From the NCBI GenBank assembly GCA_015499985.1, contig JAAAUF010000056.1, positions 1-64,000 on the forward strand: 64,000 nucleotides of DNA, written 5' to 3'. A model generated the notes under the pieces. That model saw only the letters and a list, made by a program, of their open reading frames with translations. It was not told the DNA's origin and ran no database searches. This document shows positions 48,541-59,466 of this stretch, in pieces. The position numbers and the translations under genes are program-made. Positions within the stretch are counted from its first letter, which is position 1. Every line of letters starts with the position of its first letter. Source of the stretch: Haplosporangium gracile (Eukaryota; Mortierellomycota; Mortierellomycetes; Mortierellales; Mortierellaceae).

Positions 48541-49040
48541 GTGCATGGGAATAACATGATATTATTAAAAACGCAGTTGTACCGATTTTACAGAGAGAGG
48601 AGGACAGCGTTTTTTTTACTTTTTATCTCGGGACAAATGTTTAAGCAGGAGTGCCTGTACGATAACAATTTTTACGACAACAACAAAAACAACAATGCGA
48701 CGCAGTAAAAAAGTCGACTATCTCTATCACCCTCCCCAAAAAGAGGTAGACGTAGCAGGAGTGATGTTGTGTGGAGTTGGATAAAGGAGAGGAGTGGCCA
48801 ATAATGATGCTCTCTCAAGGTACAGATAGACCGACAGGGCGCAGTGCTATGGTAAAAAGTAAAAACAAAGAAGAAAGAAGAAAGGAAAGTATAGAAGATA
48901 GAAATGATTTGGCCATGCTGATCATCAAAAAGAAAAAAGAAAAATTTGCGCCGCAGTCGCCCCACGTCGCCGCAGTAAGGCAACGGAGGGTTTAAAAGGA
49001 ACCATGTCCCCGGTGAGTGTTTGCTTCTTCACCAACTATT
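48541..49040. promoter_or_regulatory. Promoter region of eIF4A
   Basis: 500 bp between the pseudo-helicase stop and the eIF4A start. It is purine-rich with a TTTAAAAG at about 48990, 50 bp before the ATG. No gene seen. Confidence 0.5.
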
Positions 49041-50565
49041 ATGACCACAACCTACCCTACTAAGGCTACTGCCGACCATGAATTACCTGTTCCTACCGAG
49101 ATCGAGGTATGCTGTCACTTTTGTCTGTGTATCTTGAGAAGGGTCCAAGTGCAAGAGGCTCTACAAAATAATTTATTCACTCACATTGCTCACTTTTCTT
49201 GCTTGTTATTCGCATGCATCTAACTACCAATAGTCCAACTGGGACGAGGTCATCGACAACTTTGACAACATGAACCTGTCTCCTGAACTCCTTCGCGGAA
49301 TCTACGCCTACGGGTACGTCCTTTTGCTATTTTCCTCCTCTTTTCTTGATCCCTTCCCTCTTTCTCTCTCTCCTCCTTCTCTCTGTTTATCTTTACACCT
49401 TGCATCCATTGTTGACGAAGACATAAGTGCACACACCTTTTGCTATACTTCTCTTCCACTAACATGTACAATTCCTAAAAAAAATTCCCCTTGAAATAGC
49501 TATGAACGCCCATCGGTGATCCAGCAGCGAGCAATCCTCCCTGTGTTGAAGGGACACGACATGATTGCTCAGGCACAATCGGGAACCGGCAAGACAGCCA
49601 CCTTCTCAATTTCGGCCCTCCAGCTGATCGACACCACCAACCCCCAGTGCCAGGCCCTCGTCCTCGCCCCTACCCGCGAGCTGGCCCAGCAGACCCAGAA
49701 GGTCGTCTTGGCCCTGGGCGACTTTTTGAAGATCGACTGCCACGTCTGCATTGGCGGCACTAACGCCCGCGAGGATATGAATCGTGTCTCGAAGGGATCC
49801 CACGTTGTTGTCGGAACTCCCGGTCGAGTTCTTCACCTTCTCAACGCCGGCGCGTTGAAGACGGATTCCCTTCGGCTCTTTGTCCTCGACGAGGCCGACG
49901 AGATGCTCTCCAAGGGATTCCAGAACGAGATCCGGGAGATCTTTCAGCATCTCCCTCAAAAGACCCAGGTTGCCCTTTTGTCCGCAACCATGCCCGACGA
50001 TGTGATGCAAGTCACGAGCCAGTTCATGAAAGATCCGGTCCGGATTCTGGTCAAGAAGGACGAAGTCACTCTAGAGGGCATCAAGCAGTTCTATGTGAAC
50101 GTGCAGCGGGAGGACTGGAAACTCGACACGCTGTGCGACCTGTACGAAACCTTGACGGTGACTCAGGCGGTGATCTTTTGCAACAACCGCCGCAAAGTCG
50201 ATTGGCTAACAGAGAAGCTCCAGGCGAGGGACTTTACTGTCTCGTCGATGCATGGAGAGATGGAACAGGGCAAGCGCGAGGTAATCATGCAAGAGTTCCG
50301 ATCGGGTTCGTCGCGTGTCTTGATTGCGACCGATCTGTTGGCCCGTGGAATCGATATCCAGCAGATCTCGTTGGTCATCAACTATGACCTTCCCAACGAC
50401 AAAGAGAATTACATCCATCGTATTGGTCGTGGCGGTCGTTTTGGACGCAAGGGTGTGTCGATCAACTTTGTGACCAACGACGATACCCGTATGCTGAGGG
50501 AGATTGAGCAGTTTTACTCGACTCAGATCCTTGAAATGCCCATGGACGTTGCCGATCTCATCTAA
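49041..50565 (+). CDS. TIF1: Translation initiation factor eIF4A (DEAD-box RNA helicase)
   Basis: Three exons, 49041-49106, 49234-49313 and 49500-50565, give 403 residues, the normal eIF4A length. The protein unwinds mRNA 5' leaders as part of eIF4F. All motifs are intact: Q motif [20 protein letters not shown] (I), PTRELAQQ (Ia), GTPGRV (Ib), DEAD (II), SAT (III), [11 protein letters not shown] (IV), [13 protein letters not shown] (V), [11 protein letters not shown] (VI), and the terminal [11 protein letters not shown]. The phase-2 intron after AYG matches the upstream paralogue. Third-codon positions in exon 3 are strongly C/G-ending, as expected for a highly expressed gene. The short first exon [18 protein letters not shown] is the usual variable N-terminus. 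Confidence 0.97.
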
Positions 50566-51774
50566 GTTCCTCATTTTATCATCTTTCCCTCACTACGCTC
50601 ATGTTGAGCTCCCTCGTCTTTTTTCTCCTCCCCCTTCCCTCACTTTCTTGCTCCCTTCCTTTTTTTATCTCCTCTCCCTTTCAATACAACCTTTCTTTTG
50701 ACTCAAAACATACTTGCACTCTGCACTGAATAAAGAAACAATACCATCGATCCGATTTGCTGGAGGCACTGAGTGTCCTGCAAAGTGCCTCTTTTGGAGG
50801 GAACAATCCTGCAAGCATTTTTTCAATCTGTTCTATTTCCATAATCTTTCCTTTTGAAAGGGTCAACAATAACGACAAGGAATTTTGCTACGTTTCTAAA
50901 TACCCCCCCTTGCTTCTCCATTCCCCTTCCTCGGATTATGCTTAACAATACAGTGCAATGCATTGCGCCTCTACAAACCACGACAGGTAAAAGTTTAATA
51001 CTCAAAAGAGAGGATTGTATTAGTTATTGCGAAGGAAGAGTGGATGCAAGAACGAGAAGAACTAAAATCTAAATCTCCAGTAAAAACGTCACCCCTCCAT
51101 GGAGGAGCGTTCTTTGTTTAATTACCTCCCTCCCTCTCCTCTCACGCGTTGATCGGACTTTCATGCAGTCAGAATTTTTTTTTTTGTGTCCATGCCTGAG
51201 AATGATTTCTATTTCTTTTGGAGGTGATACGCAGACAGTCTGTTGCCTAGTATGTGGCCAAGTGAAGGTGGAAATAAAAAAAGGCTTTTATTCTATTGGG
51301 ATAAGATAAATAAGTTTGCTATTCTCAATCTGGAGGAAAGAGGTAGAGAAAAATGCAAAGCAAAGAAGGTTGAAGATATGGAGGATATAGATATGATAAA
51401 AGGATGAGGGACAAGAAGTAGCGGACATCAAAAGTCATTTGAGGCCATTTGTCCACTCATGAAGAAAAGAGAGGAGGAGAACCGATGATATAAAATTACA
51501 ATGATTCATGCTGAACAGAAAAAAAAGATAAAAAAAAAACATGCCAATGGTGCAAGATGAAGGAGTGTGTGTGTGTGGGGGGGGGGGGGGGGAGCAAGGG
51601 TAGAGTACAATGGGGATGATATGGGGAGTGTTGTAGTAATGTAGCAAGTGAAAAATAAAAAGAAATGACATGTAGAAAGAAAAAAAGAATAGACGTGGGA
51701 GATGGTTGAAAAAGCCATCCCTTCACACGGAGTAGAACTACCCGTTGTATCGGTAACTGGATGAAGAGCCAAGT
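50566..51774. other. Convergent intergenic spacer, no gene seen
   Basis: 1.2 kb between eIF4A (plus) and the next gene (minus). It contains a GT run joined to a 16-G tract at about 51565-51592. No coding evidence. Confidence 0.5.
51565..51592. repeat. GT run plus homopolymer G tract
   Basis: About six GT units followed by 16 G in a row on the plus strand. Confidence 0.9.
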
Positions 51775-53564
51775 TTACCAGACGCGATCCTCAGAGCCAA
51801 AGTAGTCAGGCGAGTCATTGTCATCACCACGACGAGCACCACCCTGGATGAGCTTGGTCTTGACGGTGGCATGACTGGGGTTGCGAAGGTAGCGGACATT
51901 GGGCTTGGAGCTGATATCCTTGTTGCCAGCCTCCTCTCCCTCGGAAGGAATACCTTTCAAGATCGAGACCTGGGCCGAAGGGTAGAGGCCAAGGGCGCTA
52001 AAGTCCATTTCGGAGGCATCGACCGAATAACGACGCATGGATTTGAGCATACGACGGCGGTTGGCATTCTGCTCGAGACGGCTGGCGGGTCCATCATTCT
52101 GGTTCTGACTGTTGAGCATGTCGGAGAGGAGGGATCGTCGAGAGGTAGGAAGGGTTGGGTTCAACTGTAGGTAGGGATGGAGAAAAAAAAGAAGGAGAGA
52201 GAAGAAAGAAGAAGGAGTGCGAAAAGAGGAGAAAGAAAGAAAAAGAAGAAAAAGAGAGAAGGACAAAAAAGGGATGTGGTTTAGTACAAAGCGTGCTTTT
52301 TTTTTATGCTTCCATCCAAGCATGCAGCAGTGCGCAATGATGGAGTGGCCCATGCATCATGCAAAAAAAAAATCGAAGGGTATGCGCGTGTTGTGTGTAG
52401 GTGTGAGTGACAGAATCGTGTGTCCGCGCACGTTATCTTTGTTGACAGCCTGCCCTGGCCTGCCCTAGACTGCCCTAGCCTGCACTGTTTTGGCCTGCTC
52501 GTGCATAATGTCGATGCTTGTTGTGTAGCAAAAGGGATAGTGAATTGGCGATCATGGACGTCTGTGAGGACGTGGAGGGAAGAAAGTGTGCCGAGCATGA
52601 TCGAAGGATTGGAGAGAGGTGAAGATGTGGACTTGTCCTGACAAGATGGGCCAAGTCCATCTGAGGGAAAGAATAGCGAGCTGAGTCACAGTACTGCCTT
52701 TACCTTGAGCTTGCCACCGAGGGTACCGGAAGAAACGCTGACAACACCATCGACAGTGTCGCCTCCAGCAGCAACAGCACTGGCGTTAGAGAGGGAGCGC
52801 TGGAGCTGGGTCATGGAGATAGTACCATCGCTCTTGCGGGAAATGTGGCGCATGTGAATGGGCGAAGAAGAGCCAGCACCGGTTGCGATGGCAGTCGTGG
52901 CACCACTCTCCTCGGAGACCTCGACAATGTCATAGTAGCGACCACTACCGGGAGCGGCTTGGTAGGAGGGGTTCTCGTAATGTTCGTGATGGGAAGCAAC
53001 AGCAAGGCAGCTGTGGGACCGGCGGTGGTAGGCGGCCGATCTGAAGGATTGTACAGTCATTCGATATCAATTGCATTCGGATCATTAATGTTGGAGTTGT
53101 AGGGTAATTAGTGGGATGAGGATTGTCCGAGTGAGGGAGAGGGAGAAGAGAGGAAGAAAAGAGAAGAGAAGGAAGAAGGAGAAGAGAGGGCAAGGTCCGA
53201 GGCATGAAGTATATATAGATATTGTTGGAAAGAAAGGAGGGAGTTGAGAGGGATAGAGGGAGAGGGACAAAAAGAAAGATCGAGAGAAGTGAAGGAGAGC
53301 GAAGAAGGGAATAAAAAAGGAGGTTAGTATCTTAAATGCATCAACGACTGAATTGATTTAGGCGCGAACTGGTCAAGGGGAGTAAGAGAAGGAATAAAAG
53401 CATTGGTCGAGCATAGACCGAGCAAGCAACGTTGGGGCTGAGCACCTCGACACCTTGATAGTAGAAAGTGAGAGAGAAGGACTAGGCTCAAATACATACC
53501 CTTGGCGCATTTTGTGGCTAGGGCGGCCGAATTGGTGATCACCTTGGGCAGTGTTGACGAGCAT
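51775..53564 (-). CDS. Uncharacterised protein, three exons
   Basis: Exons 53564-53500, 53040-52704 and 52164-51775 on the minus strand give 263 residues with agreeing phases (donors GTATGT and GTAAAG, acceptors CTTCAG and CTACAG). I do not recognise the family. The protein is hydrophilic, with no signal peptide or membrane span. Exon 1 encodes a short Gln/His-rich start (MLVNTAQGDHQFGRPSHKMRQG). Exon 2 has HSCLAV, YYDIVEVSEESG and the basic/Ser stretch ISRKSDGTISMTQLQRSLS. Exon 3 holds the most conserved-looking part, SRRSLLSDML, a basic helix RRRMLKSMRRYSVDASEMDF and SALGLYPSAQVSIL, and ends in SPDYFGSEDRVW. RRYSVD and RSLSNAS resemble basophilic-kinase sites. Introns are long (459 and 539 bp) and purine-rich. 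Confidence 0.75.
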
Positions 53565-54270
53565 GTTGCTTACGGAGTGGAGGGTTAAAAGGTAAAAGGA
53601 TAGAGAGCAGTAAGGGAGATAAAAGGGCGCTGTTGTTACTGTAGAGTAAAGGATAGGGATAGGATTAATGTTACAGATGTAATGAATAAGAAGAAGGTAG
53701 TTGGGAAAGAAAGGGGTTTGTGAAGAAGAAGAGGATGACAAAAGAGGGTACAGTTATGTAACTAATTCGTAGGCTTGTGCGTATGCTTGGGGTTGCTGCC
53801 GTGTGGGCGTGAGGGTGATATCTCTTGACAGTAGCGTGGGGGATGTTGTTAACACATATGATGTTCTTTAAGAGGAATGGGTTGGGAGGTTGCTAGCAGG
53901 GAGGAACTACAAGCGAGTTGTGTGTGATTGAGGAATCGAATGCGGCGAATGTCTGAGGAGACAAAGCGAGTACAGTCAATGAAGGAGGAGGAGGAAGAGA
54001 GGAAGAAGGTTGGAGGTAGAACAGAGGGAGAGAAATAGAAGCGCACGAATAGCTAAGAAGTCAAGAAGGTTGAAGAGATATGGAGAAGAAGAGGGGAAAA
54101 AGAAAAAAATGCGGACCAACGGCCGAGTATTTAAATGTTTTTTTTTATAAAGGGCTGCATTTGTATTCGTGTTGTTGGTTTGTGAGCTGGAACCGAGGAA
54201 GAGAGAAAGAATCTCAACTTCAAGGGGCTGACAGTGCAGTAGTCAGCCAGTGTATTTGTGTTGTTCGTGC

Positions 54271-54303
54271 GTTTATGTGTTTATGTGTTTATGTGTTTAT
54301 GTG
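54271..54303. repeat. 8-bp tandem repeat GTTTATGT, 4 units
   Basis: Four perfect tandem copies on the plus strand. Confidence 0.9.
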
Positions 54304-55763
54304 GAAGAGAGAAAAAGAGAGGACCGAGGACGGGAGTGAATGCTCTAGTAAAGGAAGGAGGGTTTGGGGCGCCATTCAATTTTACCCCATTGAACACGAC
54401 AAAAAACAAAAACAAACAAAACAAACAGGGGAAAGGGCTGAGTTAGTGGGACAAAAGGAACACAACGACAATTGAAGGGATAGAATAGAATAGAGTACGA
54501 AACAAAACGGTCAAATAGGCAGCCAGCTCGACGTGTTTTTAGTCCAAGTTGGAAGAGTCACACACACAAACAACAAAAATAAGGGGTGAACAAACAAAAA
54601 AAGCTACACGAAGAACGCCTGTCAAACAGGAAAGAATTAGAGCGCAGGGTGAGGTGCGTCCAACGTCTGAGGAGCATTGCATCGCATTGCATCAGATACC
54701 CTTCTTTCCCTTTCTCTCTGTCACACTCTCGTTTTGCCTGTCTTCCATGTGTACCCTATTTGCAGACGCTGTAGTACACATAGCGTTAATTGGATAGGTC
54801 AAATACAATTATGAGCGAGGGTAAGAGAGTGAGAGAGGGATGAATAAGAAAAGGAAGGGAGCAGCTACTGCTACAGATCTGGTCCTTTCTTCTGAACATT
54901 GAAAGAGGCAGAGATGGAAAAAAAGAGAGAGTGAGTGGTGAGCACACGAGGAACGATCCTTTGCTGCTCCCTTTGTTCTCTCGTTTTTCGGAAGTGTGGA
55001 TGCATGTGTGGGGATACATGAACAAGACAATGCACTCAAGCGATGGACAAAGCAGACGAGCAAGCAAGCAAGCAAGCAAGCGAGAAGGAGAGAAGGGCGA
55101 ACGCCTTGTAATCACACAACAGAAAAAAATGAAAGTCTGCGTCCATTGGTCCATCCATCTATTCATTTTTAGGCAGACATGGTGGGTACAGCATGCACAC
55201 ACACATCGTTAACAGTATCCAGGAGGGACCCGCATGCATCATATCGCCCAAACTCCTGTTCTGTAACTTTTCCTCCCTGCGTCTTTTTGATTTATGTTCT
55301 TTTTAGAGTACGTTATCAACTGTCAGCGGGTTAATGGAGCAGACGAAGTGATAGATGGAGACGAGTGCGGGGTCAGCAGAAAATGGCTATGGGATGCAAC
55401 AGAGGATAAAAAAGGGGGTGAGAGAGCATGGGTATGTTGCTGAAGCAAAGACACAGAGAGAGGGGATAGGAGAAATTCGTTTCAATTAAAACGCAAGGGG
55501 ACAAGTCAACTTTAAGCATAAAAATAAGAGGACGGCACTCGGTGCAGTGGACAGGCCAGATAGAGAGAGAGAGAGTGAGAGGAAAAATGAAGGGAGGGAA
55601 AAATTGAGAAGGGTCCATTATCACAGAGTTTCGCTTGCACTCTGTTTTGATACGTAAAACGAGATACAGACAGGATGGGATGGTAGGACAAAATCATACA
55701 CACTTACATACGTCTTTCTCCTGTTCTCCCCTCATGCAGATGCACACAGGACCCTCGTTTTTC

Positions 55764-55788
55764 TTTTTTTTTTTTTTTTTTTTTTTTT
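55764..55788. repeat. Homopolymer T tract (25)
   Basis: Uninterrupted run of T. Confidence 0.95.
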
Positions 55789-58732
55789 CCCGCCAAAGTT
55801 CGAGAGAGGGAAGGAATGGGCGTCAGATGAGTTCCGAAGCGGTCGCCTTGGCAAGGAGGAGGGAAGGAGAAAAGGAGGGAGCGGTGATTCGGGTAAGGAT
55901 CGTTTGCATTCTCATCTGGATAGGACCATGACACTTAGAGTGATGATTGGAGAAGAGGGGTACGACACCGAAAATGAACAGCACACAAGTATATTCAATA
56001 CGTCTCCATCCTTTACGCCTTCTGTCGTTCGTCTCCTCACCCTCAACGCATAGAACTAACAACCATTGACTGTATGACATCAGGATATTGATGACTCTTG
56101 TAAAACGATTAAGAAAAGTAGCAAGGGCATCCTGGTCGCGCGATGGCGACCTCGCATTGACTACATATAGATCTGGCAACGCCCTAGAACTAGAATTATT
56201 TTCTGCCAACAGCCTCATCATCACTGGTCATATCAGTATAGTGTGTTGTTTCATGTGTGTCAGTTTCAGTCGGTGATGGTGTCGAGTCGCAGTGTCAGTC
56301 TCGGTCAGGGACCGAACAAAAAACAAGAGGGAAAGCATGGGCCATGGCATTTTGCATTGATATTACTCTTTTTATTTATGTCGTTCGTTTGAACATCTGC
56401 AGGAAATGCAGGAAACAAGGCATATATTTCGTGCATTCTAATTAGCGAGCGCATCAATATCCATTATCAACGCATTATCCTCTGCTTCTTCTTGTCCTTC
56501 ATCTGGATGTGAGCAAAACCGTTGGAGATGCACATACACAAGGATCGCAGCAGAAAAAAGACAAAAGAAGGAAAGGCTCCATTGCTGTTTTACTCTTCTC
56601 GTCCTCGGGCCATTCGGACCTTTAAGAATAAAAACAATGGATGATGTAACCGAATGTCTACTCTCCTCCTTTGTCTGCGCTGTTTGTGTTTCCAATCGCC
56701 TGCATTTTGCTGTACCTACAGATAGGTCGTTGTACAAAGAAAGACGGCGTTGATTGAGAGCCATTCGCGATGTCGCTTCTTGTCTATCCAAATGCCAGCT
56801 CTCTCTTTCTCTCTCTCACTCACGCCAACGGAAATTTCTCCTGGAGCGTTTCATCGTTCTCGAGCGTTCTATTTTCAACTGGCGGCCCATTGACAGTCCT
56901 CAATTGGGATAAAAAAAAAAGGTTAGCGTTTTTCTCCTCGATCCAAAAGTGTTTTCTCTCATCCTTACCCTCGCGCGCGCTGAAAAGAACAAAGGTGACA
57001 TTGAGCCGATACATCAGGTGAAATAAAGGAGGGAGACGGGCACGCGCCTGGTTCCTTATACATCTGAATCTGAATATGAATGGGCACTCCTCCGATACTA
57101 CTCCGGTATCTCTGCCGATACCAACGCCCTTTACCAATATCATCGCCCATCCGCGGTTACTTGGTGTAAAAGAGATATTTGCGTGTCCATTTCGGTGCAC
57201 TTTCTGGATCCTCTGTATTTAGTCTTGATATCTTATCCTGGTGTTGCCTACTGGTGATTCTTCTCCGTAATAAGGAACAAATACAGACGACTATCGACAC
57301 ATAGAAAGGCGTAGAAAGACCGACGTACTTTGTTAGTGCTGCGACTAAATTATGCGACAGTGTTAAACTTTGTTTTTGTCGCGTTGCATGAATGCGCCTC
57401 ACAAAGCCAGCAGCAGCAAACACTAAACGACCAGGAAGTGTTGCTAATGCGCAATACCAAAGTCCAACGGTCGTTCTCGCCCTTTCAATCACCTGCATCC
57501 AGTGCGTCCTGCCAGAGGGCCATCGTAGTTGTTTTGATACTCACTAGGACGAAACATGGAGTTCAAGGTCCGCGTCTTCATATCATGCAAAGGTTTTAGA
57601 CCTCTCCGGACCATCGATCGCAGTGAACCAAAAGAATGAGATGGCCTCACCTCAAGTCAGGAGGAATAGTAAACTGAAAGGGTAGTTTAGTTTCTGTCTT
57701 GGACCGTTGGCAAAAAGTCACTACAGTGTGCAGTAAATGATGTTGTCAAAACAAAAGATCCTGGTCCCATTTTTTTTTGTTGTGTTGCATTGTATCACTG
57801 TCAATCCTCTCTATGACAAACAAACATATCACTTTACTTTTTATTCTGCCCATTCCCCTTGTTCAAAGTTTATTATGCGAGGATGGACAAAGATGCCTTT
57901 GGTAGGTCTTGGAGTTACACGGCATTATGCAATCTTGATACACTTCAATGGTACAAAAACTTGCAGTACGAGAGATAGAGTTGAGGGGTCGAGGCGCTTT
58001 ATTTGTATGTTTGGACAATATGAACATCTCTACTGCCCAGAGTAGGAGGCCTTGCATCCCTCATTTCGCCAGGTTAGCCATTCGTCCCCTGTTTAACCTA
58101 TCAATTGTGTAATTGTGTTTTTCTCGTCTCTGGAATAGGTGCAGTAAGTGTCCTTGTTCGCTGATGGCAATGCGGTCCTGCACGGCCCCCCCCCCTTTCT
58201 CTAGCCCTTTCTTTTTTTTTGTCTTTTGGCACAAGGCAAACAACAACGATGCAGGTGCATAGATGATACACAATCCCACCAGTCTTTTGTGTTTTTTCCA
58301 ACGCACACCTCAGTCACTAAAAATAGGGTCAACGCCGCGGGCGCCTGGAACTGGTCTTTGTTCCCGTAGGTTGAGTTTACACCCCCAGCTAAGAGTTTAG
58401 GAAAAGGGGCACAACGATATTTCCTTTTCATTCCGTTCTCGGCAAAGTGTATGTCTATTTAGTTTTGAGAGTGAGGGCTGGAATCCTTGCCGCAGGAAAA
58501 ACCAAAAGACACGAATGTAGGACAAGGAGCTTTTATGAAACATAGGACAGGGGAATGCGTTGCCTGGGTGTACTATTTGCATCCATGGCGATGCCATTTT
58601 CCTATTTCTCCGCATTTTACTCTGCCCGTCAAAACTCCCATTGGTACTTGAAGACTGACGAGGGGAAGATATGAAGCCGTTGGGAAGCGCATCTATATTC
58701 TGAGTTAGCAGAGCAAAACTTTTTCGATCGTC

Positions 58733-58759
58733 TTTTTTTTTTTTTTTTTTTTTTTTTTT
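58733..58759. repeat. Homopolymer T tract (27)
   Basis: Uninterrupted run of T; it creates a poly-Lys stretch in a spurious minus-strand ORF. Confidence 0.95.
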
Positions 58760-59466
58760 CGTTTTCCTCCACTGAAACACTGTTATACGAAGAGCAAAGA
58801 GAGCTGCTGAGGTCGAGCGTCGTTCGCACTGGCCCTCCTTGTTTCGGTTATGGATAAGAAAGAAAGAAAGAAAGAACGAAAGGCAGAGAAGAAGGGGTAT
58901 GGTGACCCAGGCCCGGTTTCCTGGTGCCATCTCTATCTCTTTCCCGCTCAATCGGTAAATCCTGTGGGATATGAGTGCGAGCAGTAGGAGACACGCGACT
59001 TGACCCTCGCGTCGTCGTCGCGTCGCGAGTAGATATGTTTTTCCATTGCAACACAAGACATTAATTCTTTTATCTCTTTCACCTGATGATCCAGGTCCCA
59101 AAACAAGTTTCTGCCTCTTTTGCCAATGGTTCGATCCTGTGATGTGACATTTTTTTTTTGTTTTCTACACGTTTAATATCCCGTCATACTTATGACTATC
59201 CTGGCATGTGCGTCCACGCGGACTTCTTTTATTTATCTCCTGTCTCAGTCAACTGACCTTTCTCGCTCTCCCACTCCTTTTCTAACCAACACCCACCATG
59301 GCCCTCTCTCCTTGTAGAATTAACACCACAGCGCCATCTTTCTTCCATCCCCTTTTCTCTTTCTCTCTCCAGTCTTCATAAAAGACTTACACACTCACGT
59401 TCACCCCCATCCGACTACTACTCATCATCAACAACAAACAACGAACAGTAAAACAACAAGTGGACC

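Larger units (their letters stand above)
53565..59466. other. Long gene-poor region, 5.9 kb
   Basis: No supported gene. The left part (53565-55950) is strongly purine-rich on the plus strand, in keeping with a leader for the minus-strand gene at 51.8-53.6 kb; the last 250 bp are pyrimidine-rich before the VRL1-like gene. It contains GTTTATGT x4 (54271-54303), CAAG repeats (55060-55082), T25 (55764-55788), T27 (58733-58759) and AAAG repeats (58857-58880). Small minus-strand ORFs at 56438-57498 and a Lys-run ORF at 58397-59101 lack domains. Confidence 0.5.

Noticed and set aside
56438..57498. Three minus-strand ORFs of 113-126 codons
   Set aside because: No domain, no splice continuity between them and no coding-like codon bias.
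58397..59101. 234-codon minus-strand ORF
   Set aside because: Spans the T27 tract (poly-Lys) and has no domain or intron support.
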